Shown here in pieces: positions 17,752 through 30,450 of a DNA stretch of 64,000 nt. Under the pieces are notes generated by a model that did not search any database, was not told the DNA's origin, and worked only from the letters and a program-made list of their open reading frames with translations. The DNA lies in NCBI RefSeq assembly GCF_001718415.1, contig NZ_CP013378.1:1674001-1738000 (forward strand). The letters are read 5' to 3'. The stretch's first letter is position 1. Each line of letters starts with the position of its first letter. The translations under genes and the position numbers were made by a program. This DNA comes from Burkholderia pseudomultivorans (GTDB taxonomy: Bacteria; Pseudomonadota; Gammaproteobacteria; Burkholderiales; Burkholderiaceae).

Positions 17752-17767
17752 CCGACCGGTTGGTCGG
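17752..17767. promoter_or_regulatory. Probable PaaR (TetR-family) operator between paaN and paaF
   Basis: CCGACCGGTTGGTCGG is a dyad with 6-bp perfect arms (CCGACC/GGTCGG), preceded by the AT-rich ATTAATTAA. It is central in the 129-bp divergent region of two paa genes. TetR-type PaaR repressors of betaproteobacteria recognise ACCGACCG-type dyads and release them on binding phenylacetyl-CoA. I recall a conserved inverted repeat of this kind in B. cenocepacia paa promoters. No paaR gene is in the window. Confidence 0.75.
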
Positions 17768-17834
17768 AGAATGGTAGCATCAAACTATTCGCATGTGCGA
17801 GGCGTTTCTCAATTCATTGATCGAGGAGAAATAG

Positions 17835-18611
17835 ATGGCTTACGAGAACATCCTGGTGGAGACCCGGGGGCGTGTCGGGCTGGTGACGCTGAACCGTCCG
17901 AAGGCGCTGAATGCGTTGAACGACGCGCTGATGGATGAGTTGGGCGCCGCGCTGAAGGCATTCGACGCGGACGACGCGATCGGGGCGATCGTCGTGACGG
18001 GCAGCGAGAAGGCGTTCGCGGCGGGTGCCGACATCGGCATGATGGCGACCTATTCCTATATGGATGTCTATCGTGGCGACTACATCACGCGCAACTGGGA
18101 GACGGTTCGCCAGATCCGCAAGCCGATCATTGCCGCGGTGTCGGGTTTTGCGCTGGGCGGCGGCTGCGAGCTCGCAATGATGTGCGACATCATCTTCGCG
18201 GCGGATACGGCCAAGTTCGGCCAGCCCGAGATCAAGCTGGGCGTCATGCCGGGCGCGGGCGGTACGCAGCGCCTGCCTCGCGCGGTGTCGAAGGCGAAGG
18301 CGATGGACATGTGCCTGACCGCGCGCTTCATGGATGCCGACGAGGCGGAGCGTGCGGGGCTCGTGTCGCGCGTGCTGCCGGCGGACAGGCTGCTCGACGA
18401 GGCATTGGCGGCCGCGGCGACGATCGCCGAGTTTTCGCTGCCGGCGGTCATGATGGTCAAGGAGTCGGTGAATCGGGCGTATGAGACGACGCTGGCCGAG
18501 GGCGTTCACTTCGAGCGCCGGTTGTTCCATTCGTTGTTCGCGACCGAGGATCAGAAGGAAGGGATGGCGGCGTTCGTCGAAAAGCGGAAGCCGGAGTTCA
18601 AGAACCGTTGA
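17835..18611 (+). CDS. paaF: 2,3-dehydroadipyl-CoA hydratase / enoyl-CoA hydratase
   Basis: A 258-aa crotonase with both catalytic glutamate regions of true hydratases: [16 protein letters not shown] (first Glu) and [18 protein letters not shown] (second Glu), plus the oxyanion loop [12 protein letters not shown]. In the paa pathway it hydrates 2,3-dehydroadipyl-CoA to 3-hydroxyadipyl-CoA. It is divergently transcribed from paaN and shares the palindromic operator. A good GAGGAG Shine-Dalgarno sequence precedes the ATG. A general fatty-acid hydratase cannot be excluded from sequence alone. Confidence 0.9.
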   Translation: MAYENILVETRGRVGLVTLNRPKALNALNDALMDELGAALKAFDADDAIGAIVVTGSEKAFAAGADIGMMATYSYMDVYRGDYITRNWETVRQIRKPIIAAVSGFALGGGCELAMMCDIIFAADTAKFGQPEIKLGVMPGAGGTQRLPRAVSKAKAMDMCLTARFMDADEAERAGLVSRVLPADRLLDEALAAAATIAEFSLPAVMMVKESVNRAYETTLAEGVHFERRLFHSLFATEDQKEGMAAFVEKRKPEFKNR

Positions 18612-18700
18612 GGGTGCGGTAGCGGGGATGGCGCCCGTGGACTGCTCGCCGGTGCGATGCATCGGCGTGGCCGTCCGGGCCGCCTGCCCGGTGCGCGCCA

Positions 18701-18729
18701 CCGTGCGCGGCAGCGCACGGCGGCTTTTT
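18701..18729 (+). terminator. Probable paaF terminator
   Basis: CCGTGCGC (18701-18708), a GGCA loop and GCGCACGG (18713-18720), then CGGC and five T residues. It lies about 90 bp after paaF and just before the rRNA promoters. Confidence 0.6.
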
Positions 18730-18750
18730 CAGACTATTTTCACAAAGCGC

Positions 18751-18779
18751 TTGCGTGTTTGGCTGCGGGTGCCTAGAAT
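18751..18779 (+). promoter_or_regulatory. rRNA operon promoter, upstream copy
   Basis: TTGCGT (18751-18756), a 17-bp spacer and TAGAAT (18774-18779) fit a sigma70 promoter about 410 bp before 16S. Confidence 0.65.
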
Positions 18780-18912
18780 CACGCCTCTTTCGCGCTGACG
18801 GCAACGCGGCGCGGAAGGGGGAAGCGGAGTCGACGGTGTGCTGCAGCATGGAGCGCCCTGGCGACGAAGGAAGAAGAACCCCGCAGTCGCAACGCTGAGT
18901 AGCAAAAAGTTG

Positions 18913-18941
18913 TTGACGATCTGCGAAACACGGTTCATAAT
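18913..18941 (+). promoter_or_regulatory. rRNA operon promoter, proximal copy
   Basis: TTGACG (18913-18918), exactly 17 bp, then CATAAT (18936-18941), followed by a CT-rich start region. This is the best promoter match upstream of 16S. Together with the upstream copy it gives the tandem promoters common in rrn operons. Confidence 0.75.
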
Positions 18942-19000
18942 CTCGCTTCTCTGCTGCTGAAAACGCAGCGCTGCTGGAAGGCCTGATGCCTCTCGCAGAA

Positions 19001-19012
19001 TGCTCTTTAAAA
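19001..19012 (+). promoter_or_regulatory. rRNA antitermination boxA in the 16S leader
   Basis: TGCTCTTTAAAA matches the boxA element (consensus TGCTCTTTAACA) bound by NusB-S10, which lets polymerase read through the structured rRNA operon. It is 60 bp after the proximal promoter, the expected place. Confidence 0.8.
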
Positions 19013-19017
19013 ACTAA

Positions 19018-19038
19018 CAGCCGATAAGTGTGGGCGCT
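19018..19038 (+). other. 16S processing stem, 5' arm
   Basis: CAGCCGATAAGTGTGGGCGCT pairs with 20743-20763 on the far side of 16S, with only G-U wobbles as exceptions. This long-range stem is the expected RNase III substrate that releases pre-16S rRNA. Confidence 0.8.
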
Positions 19039-19187
19039 TGATGTGAGCGAGACCCGATCCTCGGATCGGGATAGCAAAAGTATCAAGAGTCTCACACTAA
19101 AGTAAGTCAGGTTTATGAAGTAATTCATTGACCTGTCAGCTTTGAGTGAGCGACCGGTTCGAAAGAACCGAAAACAGTAACAGGTTT

Positions 19188-20720
<1,533 letters not shown>

Positions 20721-20742
20721 CCAGAGCTAGCTCGCGAAGTTG

Positions 20743-20763
20743 AGCGCTCACGCTTATCGGCTG
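20743..20763 (+). other. 16S processing stem, 3' arm
   Basis: AGCGCTCACGCTTATCGGCTG is the partner of the 5' arm at 19018-19038; together they enclose 16S rRNA. Confidence 0.8.
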
Positions 20764-20782
20764 TAAATCAAGACAGACTCAG

Positions 20783-20859
20783 GGGTCTGTAGCTCAGTCG
20801 GTTAGAGCACCGTCTTGATAAGGCGGGGGTCGTTGGTTCGAATCCAACCAGACCCACCA
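20783..20859 (+). tRNA. ileT: tRNA-Ile (GAT)
   Basis: A 77-nt cloverleaf with acceptor GGGTCTG/CAGACCC, anticodon loop CTTGATAAG (GAT), T-loop GGTTCGAATCC and an encoded CCA. It sits in the 16S-23S spacer, as in most betaproteobacterial rrn operons. Confidence 0.97.
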
Positions 20860-20881
20860 AGTTGTCTGGCGTGTCGGCGAT

Positions 20882-20903
20882 CGTTAGCGCTTTAGCGCTT
20901 ACG
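20882..20903 (+). repeat. rRNA spacer hairpin repeat, copy 1
   Basis: CGTTAGCGC, loop TTTA, GCGCTTACG: a 9-position stem with one T-T mismatch, between tRNA-Ile and tRNA-Ala. A near-identical hairpin recurs at 24220-24243 between 23S and 5S. Confidence 0.7.
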
Positions 20904-20948
20904 AGTGCCCCATGCCGACAGGCGAAGAAACCTGGGGCGTCTCTGTAT

Positions 20949-21024
20949 GGGGGCATAGCTCAGCTGGGAGAGCACCTGCTTTGCAAGCAGGGGGTCGTCG
21001 GTTCGATCCCGTCTGCCTCCACCA
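20949..21024 (+). tRNA. alaT: tRNA-Ala (TGC)
   Basis: A 76-nt cloverleaf: acceptor GGGGGCA pairs with TGCCTCC (one G-T), anticodon loop TTTGCAA (TGC), T-loop GGTTCGATCCC, encoded CCA. Second tRNA of the 16S-23S spacer. Confidence 0.97.
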
Positions 21025-21118
21025 ATCTTCAATGCGAAGTGCTTGGTTCGAAAGCGAACCGAGGATTTGGCATTGGCGATTGAGCCAGTCAGAGTGATGC
21101 AGGAAACTGTATCGGCTG

Positions 21119-21131
21119 TCGTTCTTTAACA
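21119..21131 (+). promoter_or_regulatory. boxA in the 23S leader
   Basis: TCGTTCTTTAACA resembles boxA and lies about 190 bp before 23S, where rrn operons commonly repeat the antitermination signal. Confidence 0.65.
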
Positions 21132-21298
21132 ATCTGGAAGAAGTAAGTAATTTGGATAGCGGAAGCGTCTTTGAGATGGACGTGGAAACTATCCGGGTTG
21201 TGATTGTATCGATGTATCTCAAGATGATTCGAACTTCATTGTTCGACTCTAATTGGAATACGGCACAACGCGAGAACTCAACCTGTAGCGACTGTCGA

Positions 21299-21317
21299 TG
21301 AGACAGACTCGTTATAG
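21299..21317 (+). other. 23S processing stem, 5' arm
   Basis: GAGACAGACTCGTTATAGG pairs with CCTATAACAAGTCTGTCTC at 24196-24214 (one mismatch), bringing the 23S ends together for RNase III. Confidence 0.8.
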
Positions 21318-24195
<2,878 letters not shown>

Positions 24196-24199
<4 letters not shown>

Positions 24200-24214
24200 T
24201 AACAAGTCTGTCTC
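24196..24214 (+). other. 23S processing stem, 3' arm
   Basis: Partner of the arm at 21299-21317; the first few bases overlap the mature 23S 3' end. Confidence 0.75.
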
Positions 24215-24219
24215 GATAG

Positions 24220-24243
24220 CCGTTAGCGCTTCAGCGCTTACGG
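24220..24243 (+). repeat. rRNA spacer hairpin repeat, copy 2
   Basis: CCGTTAGCGC, loop TTCA, GCGCTTACGG. It matches copy 1 (20882-20903) with one loop change and one extra base pair, and keeps the same T-T mismatch in the stem. Confidence 0.7.
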
Positions 24244-24251
24244 ATATCGAG

Positions 24252-24274
24252 CGTCGAGTGCGAGGCACTCGACG
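24252..24274 (+). other. Perfect 10-bp hairpin in the 23S-5S spacer
   Basis: CGTCGAGTGC, loop GAG, GCACTCGACG. It directly follows the repeated hairpin. A further imperfect hairpin lies at 24351-24373 just before 5S. These are probably precursor folding or processing elements. Confidence 0.6.
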
Positions 24275-24382
24275 TACTGCGGTTGAAGTACCGCGTATGT
24301 GTGAGATACAACCTCACAACCCAACCAAATTACTGCTTCTTCCAAGATTGGTTGCGCTGCGAAGCAACGCAACAACCCTCTT

Positions 24383-24498
24383 TGCCTGATGACCATAGCG
24401 AGTCGGTCCCACCCCTTCCCATCCCGAACAGGACCGTGAAACGACTCCACGCCGATGATAGTGCGGATTCCCGTGTGAAAGTAGGTAATCGTCAGGCT
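24383..24498 (+). rRNA. rrf: 5S ribosomal RNA
   Basis: TGCCTGATGACCATAGCGAG at the 5' end pairs with the 3' GTCAGGC. The internal CCCATCCCGAAC and CGCCGATGATAGTG segments are typical of 5S, about 115 nt. It is followed 14 bp later by the operon terminator. Confidence 0.96.
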
Positions 24499-24512
24499 CC
24501 CTAAGCCAGAAA

Positions 24513-24539
24513 CCCCCGCCCGACAAGGCGGGGGTTTTT
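24513..24539 (+). terminator. rRNA operon terminator
   Basis: CCCCCGCC (24513-24520), loop CGACAA, GGCGGGGG (24527-24534), then TTTTT: a strong intrinsic terminator right after 5S. The following 240 bp to the next gene hold no feature I can support. Confidence 0.92.
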
Positions 24540-24779
24540 GCATTTGTGGCGCGGAAAAGGGCGTCCTCCGCTCAGCCAGATCCCGCCATTTTCCCGGGAA
24601 AAAGCCTCTATCTCCGCACATCTCCTGCAATTGCGCGCCCGAATCGCAAGCGTGCAAAGGCGTCCCATCGTCGTCGTATCCCGCGGCACCTTCAAATAAC
24701 CCTATATCCACACAAATCGGGCGCTTTACGCGGCGCGTCCACGTAAAATTTGCGTATCCCCATCTTTACATCCAGATCA

Positions 24780-26855
24780 ATGAACGCCGCCACCCAGATA
24801 GCTCGGGCCGTTTGCCCGCACGATTGTCCGGATACGTGCGCGATGCGCGTCACCGTCGAGAACGGCAAGGCCATCAAGGTCATGGGCGATCCCGATCATC
24901 CGCCGACCCAAGGCGTGCTCTGCACGAAAGTCAGCCGATATGCCGACCGGGTGCATCATCCGGACCGCCTGACCGTTCCGCTCAAGCGCGTCGGTGCCAA
25001 GGGAGAAGGGCGCTTCGTGCCGATCAGCTGGAGCGAAGCGTTCGACGAGATCGGCCGCCGTCTCGGGGAAATTGCCGCGCGCGCGCCGGAGGCGATCTTG
25101 CCGTACAGCTATGCGGGGACGATGGGGCTGGTGCAAGGCGAAGGCATCGCGCAACGGTTCTTCCACAAGATCGGCGCATCGCGGCTCGAGCGTACGATCT
25201 GCGCCGCGGCCGGCGCGGCGGGCCTGCGCTATACATACGGCGGAAGTCTCGGCATGCACCTCGAGCATTTCGAGGAGAGCGAGCTGATTCTGATTTGGGG
25301 CGCCAACCCGATCGCGTCCAGCCTGCACTTCTGGACTCGTGCGCAGGAGGCGAAGCGCCGCGGCGCCCGATTGGTCGCAATCGACCCGTACCGTTCGCTG
25401 ACCGCGGAAAAATGCCATCAGCACATCGCGCTGAAACCCGGCACCGACGGTGCATTCGCGCTCGGCATGATGCACGTGCTGATCACCGAGAACCTGCTCG
25501 ACCACGACTATATTGCCGACCATACGCTCGGGTTCGATGCGCTCAAGGCGAGGGCGATGTCCTATCCGCCCGAGCGTGTCGCGCAGATCTGCGGCATCGA
25601 CGCCGAGGAACTGGTCGAGCTCGCGCGTCGTTACGGCGCCACCCGCAAGGCGTCGATCCGCCTCAATTACGGGATGCAGCGCGTGCGCGGCGGCGGCAAT
25701 GCGGTGCGCGCGATCGCAAGCCTCCCCGCGCTGACCGGCGCCTGGCGCGATCGGGCAGGCGGGCTGCTGCTTTCGTCGTCGGAATCCGCGCCGATCGACC
25801 ACTCGGCATTGCTGCGCCCCGACCTGATGCCGGGCTGGCCGCACACGCTGCCGCGCATCATCAACATGAATGCGATTGGCGACGCGCTGCTGCACCCCGG
25901 CGATGCCGCTTTCGGGCCGAAAGTCGAAGCGGTGATCGTCTACAACTCGAACCCCGTGGCGGTCGCGCCCGATTCGTCGAAAGTGGCCGCCGGGTTCGCG
26001 CGCGAGGATCTGTTCACGGTCGTTCTCGAGCACTTCAAGACAGATACGGTGGATTTCGCCGACATTGTGCTGCCGGCGACCACCCAGCTCGAACATCTGG
26101 ACATCCACAAATCGTACGGCCACACCTACGTCATGGCGAACCTGCCGGCGATTCCCCCGGTGGGCGACGCGCGACCGAATACCGAAATCTTTCGGGGCAT
26201 CGCGCGCAGCATGGCGCTCGACGAACCCGCGCTGTATCACTCCGATGAAGAGGTCGCGCGCGCGGCGCTGCGATGGGACGACCCGTCGCTCGACAGCGAC
26301 TGGGAGACGCTGAAGCGCGAAGGCTGGCTGAAGCTCAAGCTGCCCGATGCGCCGTTTGCGAACGGCGGCTTTCGCACGCCGTCCGGCAAGTGCGAGTTCT
26401 ACAGCGCGCGGCTCGAGCAAATGGGCATGGAGCCCGTTCCCGACTATCTGCCGCCGTTCGAATCGGCCGAGGCCGCGCCCGAACTCGCCGCGCGCTACCC
26501 GCTCGCGATGATTTCGCCGCCTGCACGCCATTTCCTGAACAGCACGTTCGTGAACGTCGACAGCCTGCGCAATACGGAAGGCGAGCCGCATCTCGACATG
26601 CACCCGACCGATGCGCAAGCGCGCGGGATCGCCGAGGGCGACGTCGTGCGCATCTTCAACGACCGCGGCTCGATGCAGGCGCTCGCAAGGGTGACCGACC
26701 GGGCCCGCCCGGGACTGGTGGTCGGATTGTCGATCTGGTGGAAGAAGCTGTCGCCGGACGGGCGCAACGCGAACGAGGTGACGAGCCAGGCGCTGACCGA
26801 TCTGGGCAACTCGGCGACGTTTTACGACTGTCTCGTCGAAGTCGAACGAGCCTGA
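24780..26855 (+). CDS. Molybdopterin-dependent oxidoreductase with N-terminal Fe4S4 domain (COG0243)
   Basis: A 691-aa member of the DMSO reductase/formate dehydrogenase superfamily. The N-terminal cluster-binding domain has the cysteines of CPHDCPDTC (near residues 14-22) and a fourth in GVLCTKV. The central domain contains IWGANPIASSLHFWT and RGARLVAIDPYRS (MGD binding). The C-terminal molydop-binding domain has YPLAMISPPARHFLNSTF and DRARPGLV. The ATG at 24780 is preferred to an upstream TTG. There is no Tat signal and no partner subunit, so it is probably a soluble single-chain enzyme. The substrate is unknown; related proteins are annotated loosely as formate dehydrogenase or biotin sulfoxide reductase. 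Confidence 0.85.
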   Translation: MNAATQIARAVCPHDCPDTCAMRVTVENGKAIKVMGDPDHPPTQGVLCTKVSRYADRVHHPDRLTVPLKRVGAKGEGRFVPISWSEAFDEIGRRLGEIAARAPEAILPYSYAGTMGLVQGEGIAQRFFHKIGASRLERTICAAAGAAGLRYTYGGSLGMHLEHFEESELILIWGANPIASSLHFWTRAQEAKRRGARLVAIDPYRSLTAEKCHQHIALKPGTDGAFALGMMHVLITENLLDHDYIADHTLGFDALKARAMSYPPERVAQICGIDAEELVELARRYGATRKASIRLNYGMQRVRGGGNAVRAIASLPALTGAWRDRAGGLLLSSSESAPIDHSALLRPDLMPGWPHTLPRIINMNAIGDALLHPGDAAFGPKVEAVIVYNSNPVAVAPDSSKVAAGFAREDLFTVVLEHFKTDTVDFADIVLPATTQLEHLDIHKSYGHTYVMANLPAIPPVGDARPNTEIFRGIARSMALDEPALYHSDEEVARAALRWDDPSLDSDWETLKREGWLKLKLPDAPFANGGFRTPSGKCEFYSARLEQMGMEPVPDYLPPFESAEAAPELAARYPLAMISPPARHFLNSTFVNVDSLRNTEGEPHLDMHPTDAQARGIAEGDVVRIFNDRGSMQALARVTDRARPGLVVGLSIWWKKLSPDGRNANEVTSQALTDLGNSATFYDCLVEVERA

Positions 26856-26991
26856 TGAAACCGGTCGGCACGCAGCGGCATATCGCTCCCGAAGTTGGAA
26901 GGGGACATCTAACCCTGTTGTCTCGGGACGAGCGAGCCGCTACGATGCGTTTTAGCACGACCATTCGAAAATCCGTGAGGAGACGCGCAGT

Positions 26992-28665
26992 ATGGACAGA
27001 ATTTGGCTGAAATCGTACCCGCCCGGCGTTCCAGCCGAAATTGACGCGTCTCCGTATCCCTCCGTTCCCGACCTGCTCGACGAGAGCTTCCGCCAGTATC
27101 GCGACCGCACGGCGTTCGTCTGCATGGGCAAGAAGCTCACGTATGGCGAACTCGACGCGCTGTCGCGTCGGTTCGGCGCGTGGCTGCAGTCGCGCGGCCT
27201 CGCGCGTGGCGCGCGCGTCGCGATCATGATGCCCAACGTACTGCAGTACCCGATCGCGATCGCCGCGGTGCTGCGCGCCGGCTATACGGTCGTCAACGTC
27301 AACCCGCTCTATACGCCGCGCGAACTCGAACACCAGCTGAAGGACAGCGGCGCCGAAGCGATCGTCATCCTCGAGAACTTCGCGTCGACGCTGCAGGCCG
27401 TCATCGGCAATACGGCGGTCAAGCATGTCGTCGTCGCGTCGATGGGCGACCTGCTGGGTGTCAAGGGCTGGCTCGTCAACTACGTCGTGCGCAAGGTGAA
27501 GAAGATGGTGCCGGCGTGGCAGCTGCCGTCGTTCACGCGTTTCAACGCCGCGCTCGCCGAAGGGGCGCGGCAGACCTTCAAGCCGCAAAAGCTGGGCCCC
27601 GACGACGTTGCATTCCTGCAATACACGGGCGGCACGACCGGCGTCGCGAAGGGGGCGACGCTGCTGCACCGGAACATCGTGTCGAACGTGCTGCAGGCCG
27701 AGGCCTGGCACCATCCCGCGCACGTCAAATACCCTGACGTGAAACAGTTTGTGACGGTTGTCGCGCTGCCGCTCTATCACGTGTTCGCGCTGACCGTCTG
27801 CGGCTTCCTGACGATGCGCACGGGCGGCATGGGCGTCCTGATCCCGAACCCGCGCGACATCGGCGGAATGATCAAGGAGCTGAAGGGCTATCAGATTTCG
27901 ACGATCCCGGCCGTCAACACCTTGTACAACGCGCTGCTGAACCATCCCGAATTCAACCAGCTCGACCTGTCGAAGCTCGTCATCGCCAATGGCGGCGGCA
28001 TGGCGATCCAGGAAGGCGTCGCGAAGCGCTGGTATGAGAAGACCCATACGGCGATCGTCGAGGGATACGGATTGTCCGAGACCTCGCCGGTCGCGACCTG
28101 CAATCCGGTGACGGCAACCGAATACAGCGGGACGATCGGCCTGCCGCTGCCGTCGACCGAGGTCGCGATCCGCGACGACGCGGGCAACGACGTCGCGCTC
28201 GGCGAACCCGGCGAAATCTGCATCCGCGGGCCGCAGGTGATGGCCGGCTACTGGAACCGGCCGGACGAGACCGCGAAGGTCATGTGCCCGGACGGCTTCT
28301 TCAAGACGGGCGACGTCGGCGTGATGGATGCGCGCGGCTACGTGAAGATCGTCGACCGGAAGAAGGACATGATCCTCGTGTCCGGCTTCAACGTGTATCC
28401 GAACGAGGTCGAGGACGTCGTGGCATCGCACCCGGGCGTGTTCGAGGTGGCGGCGGTCGGCGTGCCGGACGAGCATTCGGGCGAAGCCGTGAAGCTGTTC
28501 GTCGTGAAGAAGGATCCGGCGCTCACCGACAAGGATCTTCTCGCTTACTGCAAGGAGCGGCTCACCGGGTACAAGCGGCCGAAGTTCGTCGAGTTCCGGA
28601 CGGAACTGCCGAAGACGAACGTCGGCAAGATCCTGCGACGCGAGTTGCGCGACGGCCGCGCCTGA
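26992..28665 (+). CDS. fadD: Long-chain acyl-CoA synthetase
   Basis: A 557-aa AMP-forming acyl-CoA ligase that activates fatty acids for beta-oxidation or lipid synthesis. The ATP loop is YTGGTTGVAKGATLLHRN (near residue 207). The EGYGLSETSPV motif and the fatty-acyl signature region DGFFKTGDVGVMDARGYVKI are complete, followed by the hinge VDRKKDMILVSGFNVYPNEVE and the C-terminal lysine region KTNVGKILRREL. A GGAG sequence precedes the ATG. It is monocistronic, with a terminator at 28695. Chain-length preference is inferred from family similarity only. Confidence 0.93.
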   Translation: MDRIWLKSYPPGVPAEIDASPYPSVPDLLDESFRQYRDRTAFVCMGKKLTYGELDALSRRFGAWLQSRGLARGARVAIMMPNVLQYPIAIAAVLRAGYTVVNVNPLYTPRELEHQLKDSGAEAIVILENFASTLQAVIGNTAVKHVVVASMGDLLGVKGWLVNYVVRKVKKMVPAWQLPSFTRFNAALAEGARQTFKPQKLGPDDVAFLQYTGGTTGVAKGATLLHRNIVSNVLQAEAWHHPAHVKYPDVKQFVTVVALPLYHVFALTVCGFLTMRTGGMGVLIPNPRDIGGMIKELKGYQISTIPAVNTLYNALLNHPEFNQLDLSKLVIANGGGMAIQEGVAKRWYEKTHTAIVEGYGLSETSPVATCNPVTATEYSGTIGLPLPSTEVAIRDDAGNDVALGEPGEICIRGPQVMAGYWNRPDETAKVMCPDGFFKTGDVGVMDARGYVKIVDRKKDMILVSGFNVYPNEVEDVVASHPGVFEVAAVGVPDEHSGEAVKLFVVKKDPALTDKDLLAYCKERLTGYKRPKFVEFRTELPKTNVGKILRRELRDGRA

Positions 28666-28694
28666 CGGCGCGATCCCGGAGCGGGAAGGAAAAA

Positions 28695-28716
28695 CCGGCG
28701 TGTGCCGGTTTTTTTT
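28695..28716 (+). terminator. fadD terminator
   Basis: CCGGC, loop GTGT, GCCGG (28695-28708), then eight T residues. The region from here to 28960 holds no gene I can support. Confidence 0.9.
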
Positions 28717-28960
28717 CGTCTGGAGCGGAGGGCGGGAAAAGGCATCGCCCGATCGATCGGGCGGCCGGAATCGACGCGGAGCCTGCGCGATGGGAAGGGG
28801 GCGAATCCCGTCGGCTGTCGATTCTGCAACTAACGGCAACTCCACCTCAATTTGCCGATACGACATGCGTACGGGATTGAATCGCGAGCAAGCGCGCCGA
28901 CGAGCGTCGACATCTGCCTTCTTTCTTCAGGCGAAACGCCGGATCCCCGCCGCACAAAAG

Positions 28961-28983
28961 AAAAAGGCGCCCGGAGGCGCCTT
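28961..28983 (-). terminator. Porin gene terminator
   Basis: On the minus strand AAGGCGCC, loop TCCG, GGCGCCTT (28983-28964), followed by the T tract complementary to 28961-28965. It begins about 30 bp after the porin stop codon. Confidence 0.88.
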
Positions 28984-29013
28984 CAATATACTGCGGCTTG
29001 TCAGACAAGCTGA

Positions 29014-30171
29014 TTAGAACTTGTGACGGATACCGACGCGTGCCGCGACCTGGTTGCTGGTGCTCGAACCGCTGAGACCGTTGATCGCTGCCGTCGCCTT
29101 GACGACGTCGCCGTTCGCGTCGAGCACATTGCCCGATGCGTGCTGGTACACGCCGATCACGTAGACGTCCGTGCGCTTCGACAGGAAGTAGTCGACGCCG
29201 AGCGAGCCCTGGTGGTACTTGGCTGCCGAGTTGCCGTCGATCTTGCTGCCTTGCGTGTAGTCGTACGCCGCGCCGAGGATCAGCGCCGGGGTCAGCTGAT
29301 ACTTGAAGTTGATTTCGCCGTTGTTGAACGTCGCGGTCTGGTTCACGTACGGACCGACCGAGAAGCCCTTGAACTTCGTGTTCGAGTACGTCGCACCGAT
29401 CGTCGCTGCGCCGAACGTGTACGCACCGCCCGCGCCGATGACCTGGTACGTGTTCGCGTTGTTCGCGTACGCACCGTAGACCGGCGACGTGACCGGAACG
29501 GCCGCAGCCGTCGAACCGTTGTTGAACATGCCGCCGGCGTTGCCCGGCGTACGTGCGTTCAAGTAGCCGACGCCGAGGACGAGCGGGCCGTTGTTGTAGC
29601 CTGCGCCGAGCGACCAGACCTGGTTCCGCGCGAACTGGCCGGCGATGCCGCCGAGGCTGTACAGGCCGCCGAACGAGAAGCCTGCATACGTCGGGCTCGT
29701 GTACTTGATCGCGTTGTTCACGCGGTACGCGTTGTTGAAGTTGTCGAGGTCGCCCGGGTGAGCGGCGATGTAGCCGCCCCACTGGTCGCCTGCCTCGAGC
29801 GGGCCGACGAAGTCGACGACGGAGTCGTACTGGCGGCCCAGCGTGACCGTACCGAAGTTGCTCGACAGGCCGACGTAAGCCTGACGACCGAACATCAGGC
29901 TGCCCTGGCCGAGCTTGCCGCTGTTCACGTCGAAGCCGTTTTCCAACGTAAAGATCGCCTTCAGGCCGCCGCCGAGATCTTCGGTGCCGCGCAGGCCGAA
30001 GCGGCTGCCTTGCATGACGCCGCTGGCCATGCTGTACAGGTGCTTGCCGCCCGAGTTGTTGTTGAACAGAAGGCCTTCATCGATGATGCCGTAAAGCGTC
30101 ACGCTGCTTTGCGCATGGGCAGCGCCAGCGAACGCGCCCAGCGCGACGAGCGCGAGAAGCGACTTTTTCAT
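29014..30171 (-). CDS. Outer-membrane general porin (OmpC-like, Burkholderia type)
   Basis: A 385-aa trimeric beta-barrel porin for passive entry of small polar solutes. The ATG at 30171 gives a signal peptide MKKSLLALVALGAFAGAAHA, cleaved before QSSVTLYG; earlier in-frame starts have no signal. The mature protein begins with the classic SSVTLYGIIDEGL strand, has the loop-region VTLGRQYDSV, and ends in a terminal phenylalanine (RVGIRHKF) needed for outer-membrane assembly. It is monocistronic, with a 5' leader of about 95 bases, a likely promoter at 30266-30294 and its own terminator. Burkholderia have many paralogues, so I give no symbol. Confidence 0.94.
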   Translation of the reverse strand: MKKSLLALVALGAFAGAAHAQSSVTLYGIIDEGLLFNNNSGGKHLYSMASGVMQGSRFGLRGTEDLGGGLKAIFTLENGFDVNSGKLGQGSLMFGRQAYVGLSSNFGTVTLGRQYDSVVDFVGPLEAGDQWGGYIAAHPGDLDNFNNAYRVNNAIKYTSPTYAGFSFGGLYSLGGIAGQFARNQVWSLGAGYNNGPLVLGVGYLNARTPGNAGGMFNNGSTAAAVPVTSPVYGAYANNANTYQVIGAGGAYTFGAATIGATYSNTKFKGFSVGPYVNQTATFNNGEINFKYQLTPALILGAAYDYTQGSKIDGNSAAKYHQGSLGVDYFLSKRTDVYVIGVYQHASGNVLDANGDVVKATAAINGLSGSSTSNQVAARVGIRHKF

Positions 30172-30265
30172 TAACGGATCTCCAAGAATCACTGAATTTT
30201 TCTGGCGGGGCGGATAGTTATGTTCTGGCGAGGGCCCCGCATCAACTTCGCAAGAAGTCGCACGT

Positions 30266-30294
30266 AATGTAGCAAAACCGTTTTTTGCCACAAA
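30266..30294 (-). promoter_or_regulatory. Porin promoter with dyad spacer
   Basis: On the minus strand TTTGTG (30294-30289), a 17-bp spacer and TACATT (30271-30266). The spacer is a near dyad (GCAAAA...TTTTGC) and could hold a regulator between the two promoter elements. It is in a notably AT-rich stretch. Confidence 0.5.
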
Positions 30295-30450
30295 GCGAAA
30301 TGCCGTCGCTCAAGGTCGCCATGTTTCCTTTATGCAACAATGGTTAAAATCACGGGTTAACCGCAATTTCCGCTGAATAATCAAGTCGGTTACGCAGCGG
30401 ACACGTGCCTTCGCCTCCCACGGCAGGCACACGCAGCCAGGAGAAACAGG

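Noticed and set aside
28700..29017. 105-codon plus-strand frame between fadD and the porin gene
   Set aside because: It spans two terminators and includes their palindromes; codon pattern is unlike neighbouring genes.
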